From NCBI GenBank assembly GCA_012729785.1, contig JAAYCL010000021.1, positions 7,876-71,875 on the forward strand: DNA of 64,000 nucleotides, given 5' to 3'. This DNA is from Chlamydiota bacterium. GTDB lineage: Bacteria; Auribacterota; Tritonobacteria; UBA1439. Shown piece after piece: positions 42,855-51,689 of this stretch. Within the stretch, counting starts at the first letter, position 1; each line of letters starts with the position of its first letter. The translations under genes were made by a program, and so were the position numbers. Under the pieces are notes generated by a model that saw nothing but the letters and a program-made list of their open reading frames with translations, was not told where the DNA came from and ran no database searches.

Positions 42855-45251
42855 ATGAAGATCCTGTACCGGTGGCTTGCGGAATTCGTGGAGTGCCCGC
42901 TTCCCGCGGAGGAGCTCGCCGGCCGCCTCACCGGCGCCGGCCTCGAGGTCGAGGGGGTGACCCGGCTCGACCCCGGCCCGCCGGGGCTCGTCACGGCGCG
43001 GATCCTCTCCGTCGAGCCGCATCCCGCCGCCGACCGCCTCACCGTCTGCCGGGTGAGCGACGGCGCGCGCGACTACACGGTCGTCTGCGGCGCGCCGAAC
43101 GTCCGTGCCGGCGAAACCGCACCGTTCGCCGCGGTCGGGACCCGGCTCCCGGGCGGGATCGCGATCAGGAAGGCGAAGCTGCGCGGCGTCGTCTCGGAGG
43201 GGATGCTCTGCTCGGAGCGCGAGCTCGGCCTCGGCGAGGACGCCGCGGGGATACTGCTCCTCGGCCCCGACTGCCGGGCGGGCATTTCGCTCGCCGAGGC
43301 GCTCGGGCTCGACGACTGGCTGCTCGACGTCAACGTGCCCCCGAACCGTCCCGACTGCCTCGGCGTCATCGGCATCGCGCGGGAGGTCTCGGCGCTCCTG
43401 CGCGTCCCGCTCCGCGTCGCCCCCCCGCATGTCGCGGAGGGCCCCGAGCCGACCGCCGCCCGCGCCCGGGTGTCCGTCGAGCGCTTCGACCTGTGCCCCC
43501 GCTACACGGCGCGTCTCGTCGTCGGCGCGCGGCCGGTCCCGTCCCCGTTCCCCGTGCGGCGGCGGCTCGCCCTCTCGGGCGTGCGGGCGATCAACGCGAT
43601 CGTGGACGCGACGAACTACGTGATGCTCGAATACGGCCAGCCGCTCCACGCATTCGATTTCGCGAGGATCGAGGGGGGGGGCGTCGAGGCGCGCGCGGCG
43701 AGGCCCGGCGAGAGGATCGTCACGATCGACGGGAGGGAGCGGGAGCTCCCCGGGGGGACGCTCGTCATCGCCGATGCCCGGGGGCCGGTCGCCGTCGCGG
43801 GGCTGATGGGCGGCGCGGGGAGCGAGGTGGGGCCGGACACCGCCGAGGTGCTGCTCGAGAGCGCCTGCTTCGACCCGGCGACGGTGCGGCGGGCATCGAA
43901 GGCGCTCGGGCTCTCCAGCGATTCGTCGTACCGGTTCGAGCGGGGGACCGACGTCGAGGGCGTCGCGTGCGCGCTCGACCGGGCGGCGCAGCTTGTCGCC
44001 GCGCATGCGGGGGGGGTCGTCAGCGCGGGCATCCTCGAATGCCGTCGCCCGACCCCCCCTCCGCGGGCGATCGCGCTTCGCCTCGGCAGGGCGGGCGCCC
44101 TCCTGAGCGGGGCGGTGACGCGCGGGGAGGCCGCCGACTGCCTGACGCGCCTCGGCTTCTCGGTCCGAGAGGGGGAGGGGGACGTCGTCGAGGTCGTCCC
44201 CCCCTCCTTCAGGGTGGACGCGCGGCGGGAGGTCGACCTGATCGAGGAGATCGCCCGGCTGCGCGGCTACGACGCCGTCCCCTCCGTCGCCGTGTCGGCG
44301 GTCGACAGCGGGGCGGACGGGTCCGCCCGGCACACGGGGCGTGCGCGGGTCAGGGAGGCGCTCCGGGCGCGCGGCTTCTCCGAGGCGGTCACGCTGAGCT
44401 TCATGGGGGGCGCGGAGATGGACCGGCTGATGTGGGGCGCGTCGGATCCGCGCCGCGCGGCGGTCCGGCTCAGGAACCCGGTCAGCGAGGAGTTCGCCTA
44501 CCTGAGGACGAGTCTGCTCCCGCCGCTGGCGCGATGCCTCGGTCTCAACGCGTCCCGCGGCGCGCACGATCTCCTCCTCTTCGAGCTCGGCTCCGTCTTC
44601 GCCGCCGCCGGCGGCGGCGCCCCGCCGATCGAGGAGGAGCGGCTCGCGCTCATCGCGACCGGCCTGGCGGCCCCCGCGTCCTGGTGCGCGCCCGGCAGGG
44701 ACGCGGACTATTTCTTCGTGAAGGGGGTCCTCGAGTCGCTCGCCGGACACGCCGGCCTGCGCCTCCGCGCTGAGGCGGCCCCGCTCGACGGCTTCCACCC
44801 CGGCCGCGCAGCGGCGCTGCGGCTGAACGACGAGCCGTGGGGAATCCTCGGCGAGCTGCACCCGCGGGCGGCGGAGGCGTACGGGATCCGCGGGCGGGTC
44901 GTCTTCGCCGAGATGAACGCCGCGCCGCTTTTCGCGGCGCTCGCCCCCGCGCCGCGCTGCCGCCCGATCCCCCCCTCCGCCGCGGTGCGGAGGGATATCG
45001 CGGTCGTCGCCGCGGAGGCGACTCCCGCGCAGCGCCTCCTCGATCGGCTAGGCGAGGCGCTGCCCGGCGGGGCGGTGGAGTCGGTGGCGCTCTTCGACCT
45101 GTTCACGGGCCCCCCGATCCCGCCGGGGAGGAAGGGGCTCGCCTTCTCGGTGCGGCTGCGTCTGCCGGAGGAGGGGGGGGAGGCGGGCATCGACGCCGCC
45201 GTCGAACGGCTCCGCGCGGCGCTGCGCGAAGAGGGGTGCGAGATCAGGTAG
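42855..45251 (+). CDS. pheT: phenylalanyl-tRNA synthetase beta subunit
   Basis: This 798-residue protein has the full bacterial domain order: an OB-fold tRNA-binding region (VTARILSVEPHPAADRLTVC), the B3/B4 editing domain (~200-390, with DATNYVMLEYGQPLHAFD), B5 (~400-480), a catalytic-like core (~490-690) and the C-terminal anticodon-binding fold (PPSAAVRRDIAVVA). It recognises tRNA-Phe and edits mischarged Tyr. GGAGGGTGA lies upstream and the length is normal. Confidence 0.97.
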   Translation: MKILYRWLAEFVECPLPAEELAGRLTGAGLEVEGVTRLDPGPPGLVTARILSVEPHPAADRLTVCRVSDGARDYTVVCGAPNVRAGETAPFAAVGTRLPGGIAIRKAKLRGVVSEGMLCSERELGLGEDAAGILLLGPDCRAGISLAEALGLDDWLLDVNVPPNRPDCLGVIGIAREVSALLRVPLRVAPPHVAEGPEPTAARARVSVERFDLCPRYTARLVVGARPVPSPFPVRRRLALSGVRAINAIVDATNYVMLEYGQPLHAFDFARIEGGGVEARAARPGERIVTIDGRERELPGGTLVIADARGPVAVAGLMGGAGSEVGPDTAEVLLESACFDPATVRRASKALGLSSDSSYRFERGTDVEGVACALDRAAQLVAAHAGGVVSAGILECRRPTPPPRAIALRLGRAGALLSGAVTRGEAADCLTRLGFSVREGEGDVVEVVPPSFRVDARREVDLIEEIARLRGYDAVPSVAVSAVDSGADGSARHTGRARVREALRARGFSEAVTLSFMGGAEMDRLMWGASDPRRAAVRLRNPVSEEFAYLRTSLLPPLARCLGLNASRGAHDLLLFELGSVFAAAGGGAPPIEEERLALIATGLAAPASWCAPGRDADYFFVKGVLESLAGHAGLRLRAEAAPLDGFHPGRAAALRLNDEPWGILGELHPRAAEAYGIRGRVVFAEMNAAPLFAALAPAPRCRPIPPSAAVRRDIAVVAAEATPAQRLLDRLGEALPGGAVESVALFDLFTGPPIPPGRKGLAFSVRLRLPEEGGEAGIDAAVERLRAALREEGCEIR

Positions 45252-45340
45252 CGCCCGGCATCCGCCCGGCGCGGAGGGGATCGGATCGCCGGTTCGTCGA
45301 CGCGGCCGGCGCCGCCGCGGCGTATCGACGGGGGATCCGC

Positions 45341-46684
45341 ATGGATCTGTTCGACGCGCAGGAGAGGGATATCCCGGCGGAGGCCGAGCCGCTGGCGGCG
45401 CGGATGCGGCCGCGGACGCTCGACGAGTTCCAGGGGCAGCGGCACATCCTCGGCGAGGGGAGGCTCCTCTCCCGGGCGATCGCGTCGGACCGGATCGGTT
45501 CGCTGATCCTCTGGGGGCCGCCGGGGTCGGGGAAGACGACGCTCGCCGAGGTGATCGCCCGGGCGACCCACAGCCGCTTCGAGCGCATCAGCGCGGTGAT
45601 GGCCAACGTAGAGATCCTGCGCAAGGCGATCTACGCCGCGCGGAACCGCCTTCGGGAGAAGGGGGAGAAGACCACCCTCTTCATCGACGAGATTCACCGT
45701 TTCAACAAGGCGCAGCAGGACGTGCTGCTGCCGCACGTCGAGCGCGGGGGGATCGCCCTGATCGGCGCCACGACGCACAACCCGTGCTTCTACGTCAACG
45801 CGCCGCTGCTGTCGCGCTCGCTCCTGTTCGAGCTCAAGCCGCTCGAGAAGGAGGATCTGCGCGCCATCGTCGCCCGCGCGCTCGCGGACCGGGAGCGCGG
45901 CCTCGGGGCGATGCGGGTCGCGGTGGACGACGACGCGCTCGAGCATCTCCTCAACGCCTGCGAGGGGGACGCGCGGCGCGCCCTGAACTCGATCGAGCGG
46001 GCGGCGCTCACGACCCCGCCCGGTCCCGACGGCGCGGTGCGCATCACGCTCCGCCAGGCGGAGGAGTCGGTCCAGTCGAAGGCGGTCGTCTACGATCGCG
46101 ACGAGGACGGGCACTACGACACGATATCCGCGTTCATCAAGAGCATGCGGGGCTGCGACCCCGACGCCGCCCTCTACTGGATGGCGAAGATGCTCCACGC
46201 GGGCGAGGACCCGCGCTTCATCGCGCGGCGGATCATCATCTGCGCCGCGGAGGACGTCGGCAACGCGGATCCGCACGCGCTCCTTGTCGCGACCGCCGCG
46301 ATGCAGTCCCTCGAGTTCGTCGGGATGCCCGAGGCCCGCATCCCGCTGGCGCAGGCGGCGGTCTACGTCGCCTGCGCCCCCAAGAGCAACGCCTCCTTCC
46401 TCGGGATCGAGAAGGCGCTCGAGGCGGTGCGCAGCCGCCCGGTGATGGAGGTCCCCGACGCCGTGAAGGGGACCGGCTACGCGGGCGCGGCGAAACTCGG
46501 CCGGGGGGAGGGGTACACGTACGGGCACGGCCCGAGAAGCGAGACCGGAGACCCGGCGTTCACGCCGGCCGAACTGCGCCTCTACGCACCGTGGGCAAGC
46601 GGCTACGAGAAGATCATACGGAAGCGTCTCGAGGCCTGGCGGAAGGGCCGCGGGGAGCGGAAGGAGGCGGCGGGGCCGCGATGA
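45341..46684 (+). CDS. rarA: replication-associated recombination AAA+ ATPase RarA (MgsA)
   Basis: The 447-residue protein starts [24 protein letters not shown], the typical RarA N-terminus. Walker A is GPPGSGKTT, Walker B is [15 protein letters not shown], sensor 1 is IGATTHNP, and the arginine finger region is in LLSRSLLF. The C-terminal tetramerisation domain follows ([18 protein letters not shown]). It acts at stalled replication forks. The frame is open far upstream as a pheT shadow; ATG 45341 fits the family start. It overlaps the next gene (ATGA). Confidence 0.95.
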   Translation: MDLFDAQERDIPAEAEPLAARMRPRTLDEFQGQRHILGEGRLLSRAIASDRIGSLILWGPPGSGKTTLAEVIARATHSRFERISAVMANVEILRKAIYAARNRLREKGEKTTLFIDEIHRFNKAQQDVLLPHVERGGIALIGATTHNPCFYVNAPLLSRSLLFELKPLEKEDLRAIVARALADRERGLGAMRVAVDDDALEHLLNACEGDARRALNSIERAALTTPPGPDGAVRITLRQAEESVQSKAVVYDRDEDGHYDTISAFIKSMRGCDPDAALYWMAKMLHAGEDPRFIARRIIICAAEDVGNADPHALLVATAAMQSLEFVGMPEARIPLAQAAVYVACAPKSNASFLGIEKALEAVRSRPVMEVPDAVKGTGYAGAAKLGRGEGYTYGHGPRSETGDPAFTPAELRLYAPWASGYEKIIRKRLEAWRKGRGERKEAAGPR

Positions 46685-47328
46685 CCGGGGAAGGCGTCGA
46701 ATCCGACGAGAAGGGGAGGCTGCGCGCGGCGCTGCTGGCGCGGCGCCGGGCGATCCCGGAGGGGCTGCGGGCGGGACAGAGCGCGCGGATCGCCGCGGGC
46801 CTTCGCCTGCTCGAGGCGTACCGCCTCGCGCGGCGGATCATGTGCTACGCGGCGGTGCGGGGAGAGGTGGAGACCGCGGGGCCGGTGGCGGAGTGCCTCC
46901 GGCGCGGGGCGCTGGTCGCCCTGCCGCGTTTCGACGCCGCGGCGGGGCGCATCGAGGCGCGGTGGGTGCGCGACCCCGGCCTGGATCTCGCCCCGGGGGC
47001 GTTCGGCATCCCCGAGCCGCGGGCGGACCGGTGCCCGCCGGCCGACACGGGAACGATCGACCTCTTCCTCGTCCCCGGCGTCGGCTTCGACCCGCGGGGC
47101 AACCGCCTCGGGTGGGGGAGGGGGCTGTACGACGCCCTGCTCGCCGGGGCGGCGCCGCGCGCCGTGAAGATCGGACTCGCCTACGAGGCGCAGGTCGTCC
47201 GCCTCGTCCCCGCGGGGAGACGGGATGTCGCCGTGGACCTGCTGGTGACCGAGGATCGGACGATCGACTGCGCGAGGATTCGAAGGATTGTCGACGGGGG
47301 AACGCGGGCGCAGCCGGTTTCGCGCTAG
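46681..47328 (+). CDS. 5-formyltetrahydrofolate cyclo-ligase
   Basis: This 215-residue protein has the FTHFS-like fold: [16 protein letters not shown] at the start, then [11 protein letters not shown], the [24 protein letters not shown] loop, and a final VDLLVTEDR. It converts 5-formyl-THF to 5,10-methenyl-THF with ATP. Its start overlaps the rarA stop (ATGA), so the two are coupled. The pairing has no obvious metabolic link. Confidence 0.93.
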   Translation: MTGEGVESDEKGRLRAALLARRRAIPEGLRAGQSARIAAGLRLLEAYRLARRIMCYAAVRGEVETAGPVAECLRRGALVALPRFDAAAGRIEARWVRDPGLDLAPGAFGIPEPRADRCPPADTGTIDLFLVPGVGFDPRGNRLGWGRGLYDALLAGAAPRAVKIGLAYEAQVVRLVPAGRRDVAVDLLVTEDRTIDCARIRRIVDGGTRAQPVSR

Positions 47329-47372
47329 GGCGGCGATCCCGCGCCATCACGAACCAGAGGAGGGAGGCGCAT

Positions 47373-48941
47373 ATGCATTTTCTGCAGGAGCAGTTCATCG
47401 CCCTCATCCTGATCGGCACCGCCGCCGGGGTGGCCGCGGGATATCTGTTGCGCCGCCACGCGGCCGAGAAGGGGTTCTCCGACGCGGAGGCGCAGGCGAA
47501 GAAGATCGTCGAGGAGGCCCAGCGCGAGGCGTCCAACAAGGCGCGCGAGGCGGAGCTGTTCGCCAAGGACGAGCTGCACCGCTCCCGGACGGAGTTCGAA
47601 CGGGAGACGAAGAATCGGCGCAAGGAGCTCCTCACCCTCGAACAGCGCGTCCTCCAGAAGGAGGAGAATGTCGAGCGCAAGGTGGGGCTCATCGAGAAGA
47701 AGGAGCAGATGCTGTCGAAAACCGAGCGGGAGCTCCAGGAGCGGGAGCGGAAGGCCGAGGCGCGGCAGGCGGAGCTCGACGGGATCATCGAGGAGGAGCG
47801 CCGGCGCCTCCAGAAGGTCGCGGGCCTGAGCCGCGACGAGGCCAAGCAGCTCCTTTTGAGCAAGCTCGAGGACGAGATCAGGCGCGACGCGGCGACGATG
47901 GCCCGGCGCATCGAGGAGGAGGCGAAGGAGAGCGCCGACAAGCAGGCGAAGAAGATCATCTCCCTCGCCATTCAACGCTACGCCGCCGACCATGTCTCCG
48001 AGACCACGGTCACGAGCGTGCCGCTCCCCAACGACGAGATGAAGGGGCGGATCATCGGCCGCGAGGGGCGCAACATCCGCGCCCTCGAGGCGGCCACGGG
48101 CGTGGACGTCATCATCGACGACACGCCGGGCGCCGTGGCCCTCTCGGGTTTCGACCCGATACGGAAGGAGGTGGCGCGGATCACCCTCGAACGGCTCATC
48201 GCCGACGGGCGCATCCACCCCGCCCGGATCGAGGAGATCGTCGAGAAGGTCAAGAAGGAGATGGACGAGACGATCCGCGAGACCGGCAAGCAGGCCGCCT
48301 TCGACCTCGGCATCCACGACCTCCATCCGGAGCTGGTCAGGCTCCTCGGGCGCCTGAAGTTCAGGAGCAGCTACGGTCAGAACGTGCTCCAGCACTCCAA
48401 GGAGGTCGCCCGGCTGATGGGGATCATGGCGGCGGAGCTCAAGGAGGACGTCCAGGCCGCCAAGCGGATCGGACTCCTGCACGACATCGGAAAGGCGGTG
48501 GACCACGAGGTGGAGGGGGCGCACGCGACCATCGGCGCCGACATCGCCCGGCGCTACGGCGAGGTCGCCGAGGTCGTGCACGCGATCGCCGCCCACCACA
48601 ACGACGTCGAACCGGGCACGATCCAGGCGGTCCTCGCCTCTGCGGGCGACGCCATCTCCGCGGCGAGGCCGGGGGCGCGCTCCGAGTCGATCGAGGCGTA
48701 TATCAAGCGCCTCGAGAACCTCGAGAAGATCGCGCTCTCCTTCCGCGGCGTCCAGCACGCCTATGCGATCCAGGCGGGGCGCGAGATCCGCGTGATGGTG
48801 GAGCCGGACAAGATCGGGGACGCCGAGGCGATCCAGGTCGCCCGCGAGGTGACCAAGAAGATCCAGGAGGAGCTCGAGTACCCGGGGCAGATCAAGGTGG
48901 TCGTGGTGCGCGAGACGCGGGCAGTGGAGTACGCCAAGTGA
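47373..48941 (+). CDS. rny: ribonuclease Y
   Basis: The 522-residue endoribonuclease has an N-terminal membrane anchor (~8-26), a long charged coiled coil (~30-200), a KH RNA-binding domain ([15 protein letters not shown]) and an HD domain ([12 protein letters not shown]). It starts bulk mRNA decay at the membrane in bacteria that use it. GGAGGGAGG precedes ATG 47373. ymdB follows, as in Bacillus and many other phyla. Confidence 0.97.
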   Translation: MHFLQEQFIALILIGTAAGVAAGYLLRRHAAEKGFSDAEAQAKKIVEEAQREASNKAREAELFAKDELHRSRTEFERETKNRRKELLTLEQRVLQKEENVERKVGLIEKKEQMLSKTERELQERERKAEARQAELDGIIEEERRRLQKVAGLSRDEAKQLLLSKLEDEIRRDAATMARRIEEEAKESADKQAKKIISLAIQRYAADHVSETTVTSVPLPNDEMKGRIIGREGRNIRALEAATGVDVIIDDTPGAVALSGFDPIRKEVARITLERLIADGRIHPARIEEIVEKVKKEMDETIRETGKQAAFDLGIHDLHPELVRLLGRLKFRSSYGQNVLQHSKEVARLMGIMAAELKEDVQAAKRIGLLHDIGKAVDHEVEGAHATIGADIARRYGEVAEVVHAIAAHHNDVEPGTIQAVLASAGDAISAARPGARSESIEAYIKRLENLEKIALSFRGVQHAYAIQAGREIRVMVEPDKIGDAEAIQVAREVTKKIQEELEYPGQIKVVVVRETRAVEYAK

Positions 48942-48966
48942 CGAACATCCACGGCAATGGTCTTGC

Positions 48967-48996
48967 CGCGAATGAACGCGGATCTTCGCGGATTCG
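48967..48996. repeat. 10-bp tandem repeat, three units
   Basis: Three 10-mers follow one another: CGCGAATGAA, CGCGGATCTT, CGCGGATTCG. They lie between rny and ymdB in sequence that is otherwise non-coding (48942-49081). Confidence 0.6.
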
Positions 48997-49081
48997 GGTC
49001 TGTCTCGCAGCCGTATCCGCGGTCGAACCGTTTCCGTGCTTCACGGTGTCAACGGTATGATCTGTGGCGGGAGGGGCTGAG

Positions 49082-49921
49082 ATGATCGGCATCCTGTTCG
49101 GAGGGGACATCGTCGGGAAGCCGGGGAGGGACGCCGTCGCGAGGCTCGTCCCGCTCCTGCGGAAACGCCACGGGGTCGACTGCGTGGTCGCGAACGCGGA
49201 GAACGCCGCGGGCGGCTCCGGCGTCACGCCGGAGATCGTGGAGGAGCTCCTCTCCGCGGGGGTGGACGTGCTCACCTCCGGCGACCATGTCTGGAGGAAC
49301 AGGGCGGTGTACGGCATCATGGGGCGGGAGGACCGCCTGCTCCGGCCCGCCAACTACCCCGAGGAGGCGCCGGGGAAGGGGCGCGTCCTCGTCACCCTCC
49401 CGGGCGGCGCGAAACTCGGGGTCGTCAACGTGATGGGGAGGGTCTTCATGAAGCCGGCCGACTGCCCGTTCAAGGCGGCGGCGCGCGAGGTGGAGGCGCT
49501 GCGGGTCGAAACCCCGCTGATCCTCGTGGACATGCACGCGGAGGCGACCTCGGAGAAGATCGCCCTCGGGCGCTGGCTCGACGGGAAGGTGACGGCGGTC
49601 ATCGGGACGCACACGCACGTCCAGACGGCCGACGAGCGCCTCCTGCCCGGCGGCACCGCCTACCTCACGGAGGCGGGCATGACCGGGCCGTGCGAGTCGG
49701 TCCTGGGGCGCGAGATCGGGGCGGTGGTGCGGCACTTCGTGACGCAGCTCCCCGAGCGGTTCGAGGTGGCGCGCGAGGGGGTCGAGTTCCAGGGGGCGCT
49801 CGTGCGCGCCGACGAGAAGACGGGGAGGGCGGTGTCGATCGAGAGGATCCGGGAGAAGCTGCCCGCCTCCTCCCGGAGGCCGGCCTCCGACGGGGAGGGG
49901 GAGGAGAACGGCGGCAGGTGA
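49082..49921 (+). CDS. ymdB: YmdB family metallophosphoesterase (TIGR00282-like)
   Basis: The 279-residue protein has the YmdB signatures: GDIVGKPGR, ANAENAAGG, TSGDHVW, DMHAEATSEK and GTHTHVQTAD, with the binuclear metal ligands intact. The B. subtilis homologue hydrolyses cyclic nucleotides in vitro, affects biofilm choices and interacts with RNase Y. GGAGGGGCTGAG precedes ATG 49082. The last ~25 residues are a charged, non-conserved tail. Confidence 0.95.
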   Translation: MIGILFGGDIVGKPGRDAVARLVPLLRKRHGVDCVVANAENAAGGSGVTPEIVEELLSAGVDVLTSGDHVWRNRAVYGIMGREDRLLRPANYPEEAPGKGRVLVTLPGGAKLGVVNVMGRVFMKPADCPFKAAAREVEALRVETPLILVDMHAEATSEKIALGRWLDGKVTAVIGTHTHVQTADERLLPGGTAYLTEAGMTGPCESVLGREIGAVVRHFVTQLPERFEVAREGVEFQGALVRADEKTGRAVSIERIREKLPASSRRPASDGEGEENGGR

Positions 49922-50006
49922 GGAAGGGGCGGCGCCGCATGGAGGGCCGGGCGCCGATCCGTCCTCCCCGGCCCGCCGGGGCGCGCCGCGTCGGCACGGG
50001 GAGGCG

Positions 50007-51218
50007 ATGGTGAGGGCGCCGGGCAGGAAGATCTACCGCGTCGCGGAGCTCACCCGCAGGATCAAAATCCTGCTCGAGGGCGAGTTCCCCGGCGTGTGGG
50101 TCGGGGGGGAGGTCTCCAACGTCCGCCGCCCCGGCTCCGGGCACCTCTACTTCACCCTCAAGGACGAGGAGAGCCAGCTCCAGGCGGTGCTCTACCGCTC
50201 CCAGGCGTCGCGGCTGCGCTTCGAGCTGAAGGACGGCCTGCAGGTCGTGGCATTCGGCGACGTCTCCGTGTACGAGCGGGGCGGGCGCTACCAGCTCACG
50301 GTGTCCGAGATCGAGCCGAAGGGGGTGGGCGCGCTCCAGCTCGCCTTCGAGCAGTTGAAGGAGCGGCTGCGGGAGGAGGGGCTCTTCGACCCCGCCCGCA
50401 AGAGGCCGATCCCGCTGCTCCCGGGGAGGATCGGGATCGTCACCTCCCCGTCGGGGGCCGCGATACGCGACATCCTGAGCGTCATCGGGCGACGTTTCGC
50501 CGACGTCCGTGTGCTGATCAGCCCGGTGCGCGTGCAGGGCGAGACGGCCGCCGCCGAGATCGTCGCGGCGATCGACGAGCTGAACCGCCGGGGCGACGTG
50601 GACGTCATCATCGTGACGCGCGGCGGCGGATCCCTCGAGGACCTCTGGGCCTTCAACGAGGAGCCGGTGGCCCGCGCCATCGCCCGCTCGCGGATACCGG
50701 TGATCTCCGCCGTCGGGCACGAGATCGACGTCACCATCGCCGATTTCGCCGCCGACCTCCGCGTCCCGACCCCGTCCGCCGCCGCCGAACTCGTGGTGGC
50801 GAAAAAGTCGGAGCTCCAGGAACGGCTCGCCGCCCTTTCCTCGCGCCTGGTCTCCTCCGCCCGGCAGCTCCTCGCGGAGCTGCGGCGGCGCCTGATCGTC
50901 TCCGCGCGGCATTACGTGCTTCAGGCGCCGGAGAACGTCGTGCGGCAGTACCAGCAGCTCCTCGACGAACTCGAGGGGCGCCTGGGGAGGTCGTTCCGGC
51001 ACCGGCTCGCGCTCGGGCGCGCGCAGCTGGGGGGCATCGCCGGGAGGCTCGAGACCCTGAGCCCCGTCGCCGTCCTCTCGAGGGGCTACAGCGTCGTCTT
51101 CAGGGAAAGGGACGGCGCCGTGGTTTCGGCGCCGGCGCAGGTGCGCCCGGGCGAGGCGGTGCGGGTGAAGCTGGCCCGGGGCGGGTTCACCGCCTCGGTC
51201 AACGAAATCGTTGACTGA
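50007..51218 (+). CDS. xseA: exodeoxyribonuclease VII large subunit
   Basis: The 403-residue protein has an N-terminal OB fold (FPGVWVGGEVSNVRRPGSGHLYFTLKD) and the catalytic domain (GIVTSPSGAAIRDIL, then VDVIIVTRGGGSLEDLWAFNEEPVARAI and SAVGHEIDVTIADFAADLRVPTPSAAAEL). With XseB it degrades single-stranded DNA from both ends. GGGGAGG precedes ATG 50007. xseB follows after 39 bp. Confidence 0.97.
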   Translation: MVRAPGRKIYRVAELTRRIKILLEGEFPGVWVGGEVSNVRRPGSGHLYFTLKDEESQLQAVLYRSQASRLRFELKDGLQVVAFGDVSVYERGGRYQLTVSEIEPKGVGALQLAFEQLKERLREEGLFDPARKRPIPLLPGRIGIVTSPSGAAIRDILSVIGRRFADVRVLISPVRVQGETAAAEIVAAIDELNRRGDVDVIIVTRGGGSLEDLWAFNEEPVARAIARSRIPVISAVGHEIDVTIADFAADLRVPTPSAAAELVVAKKSELQERLAALSSRLVSSARQLLAELRRRLIVSARHYVLQAPENVVRQYQQLLDELEGRLGRSFRHRLALGRAQLGGIAGRLETLSPVAVLSRGYSVVFRERDGAVVSAPAQVRPGEAVRVKLARGGFTASVNEIVD

Positions 51219-51257
51219 GGGGCCGCGCGGCGTAAAATGAAGGCGGGGAGGGGTGCG

Positions 51258-51581
51258 ATGGCGAAGGAGAGGGAGAAGGAGAAGAAACCAGGATTCGAGG
51301 AGTCCCTCGCGCGTCTCGAGCAGATCGTGGCGGCCATGGAGAAGGGGAGTCTCCCCCTCGAGGAGGCGCTGGAGCGCTACGAGGAGGGGGTCAGGCTCGC
51401 CGGTTTGTGCGCCCGGACGCTGGACGCGGCGGAGAGAAAGATCGAGATTCTCGCCAAGGGCGAGGGAGGGGAGACGGAGGTGAAGCCGTTCAGCCCGCCG
51501 GACGCCGCCGCCGAGGCGGGCGGCGCGGCGACGCCCTCAGCGAAACGGCGCGGACGCGAGGAGGAGCCGTTCCTCTTCTGA
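51258..51581 (+). CDS. xseB: exodeoxyribonuclease VII small subunit
   Basis: This 107-residue protein has the XseB helical hairpin (FEESLARLEQIVAAMEKG, then LPLEEALERYEEGVRLAGLCARTLDAAERKIEIL). It extends by ~45 residues of Pro/Ala/Glu-rich tail, longer than the usual ~80. ATG 51258 is chosen for GGGGAGGGG upstream; an in-frame ATG at 51237 also exists. Several small subunits coat one XseA. Confidence 0.95.
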   Translation: MAKEREKEKKPGFEESLARLEQIVAAMEKGSLPLEEALERYEEGVRLAGLCARTLDAAERKIEILAKGEGGETEVKPFSPPDAAAEAGGAATPSAKRRGREEEPFLF

Positions 51582-51612
51582 TCGCGCGGGGGCGGCGATG
51601 AGATTCGGAGCC

Positions 51613-51647
51613 GAGATTTGAGATCTGAGATCTGAAAGCTGAAATCC
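51613..51647. repeat. 7-bp tandem repeat, five units
   Basis: Five 7-mers run in order: GAGATTT, GAGATCT, GAGATCT, GAAAGCT, GAAATCC. The array lies between xseB and dxs, 43 bp before the dxs start, and is AT-rich compared with its surroundings. Confidence 0.75.
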
Positions 51648-51689
51648 GGGATCGCAGGGGGATCACCTGCCCCCCCGAAAGCAGAGACG

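Noticed and set aside
46842-47372. Longer RNase Y start upstream of 47373
   Set aside because: The open frame overlaps the cyclo-ligase gene; the membrane anchor and ribosome site support ATG 47373.
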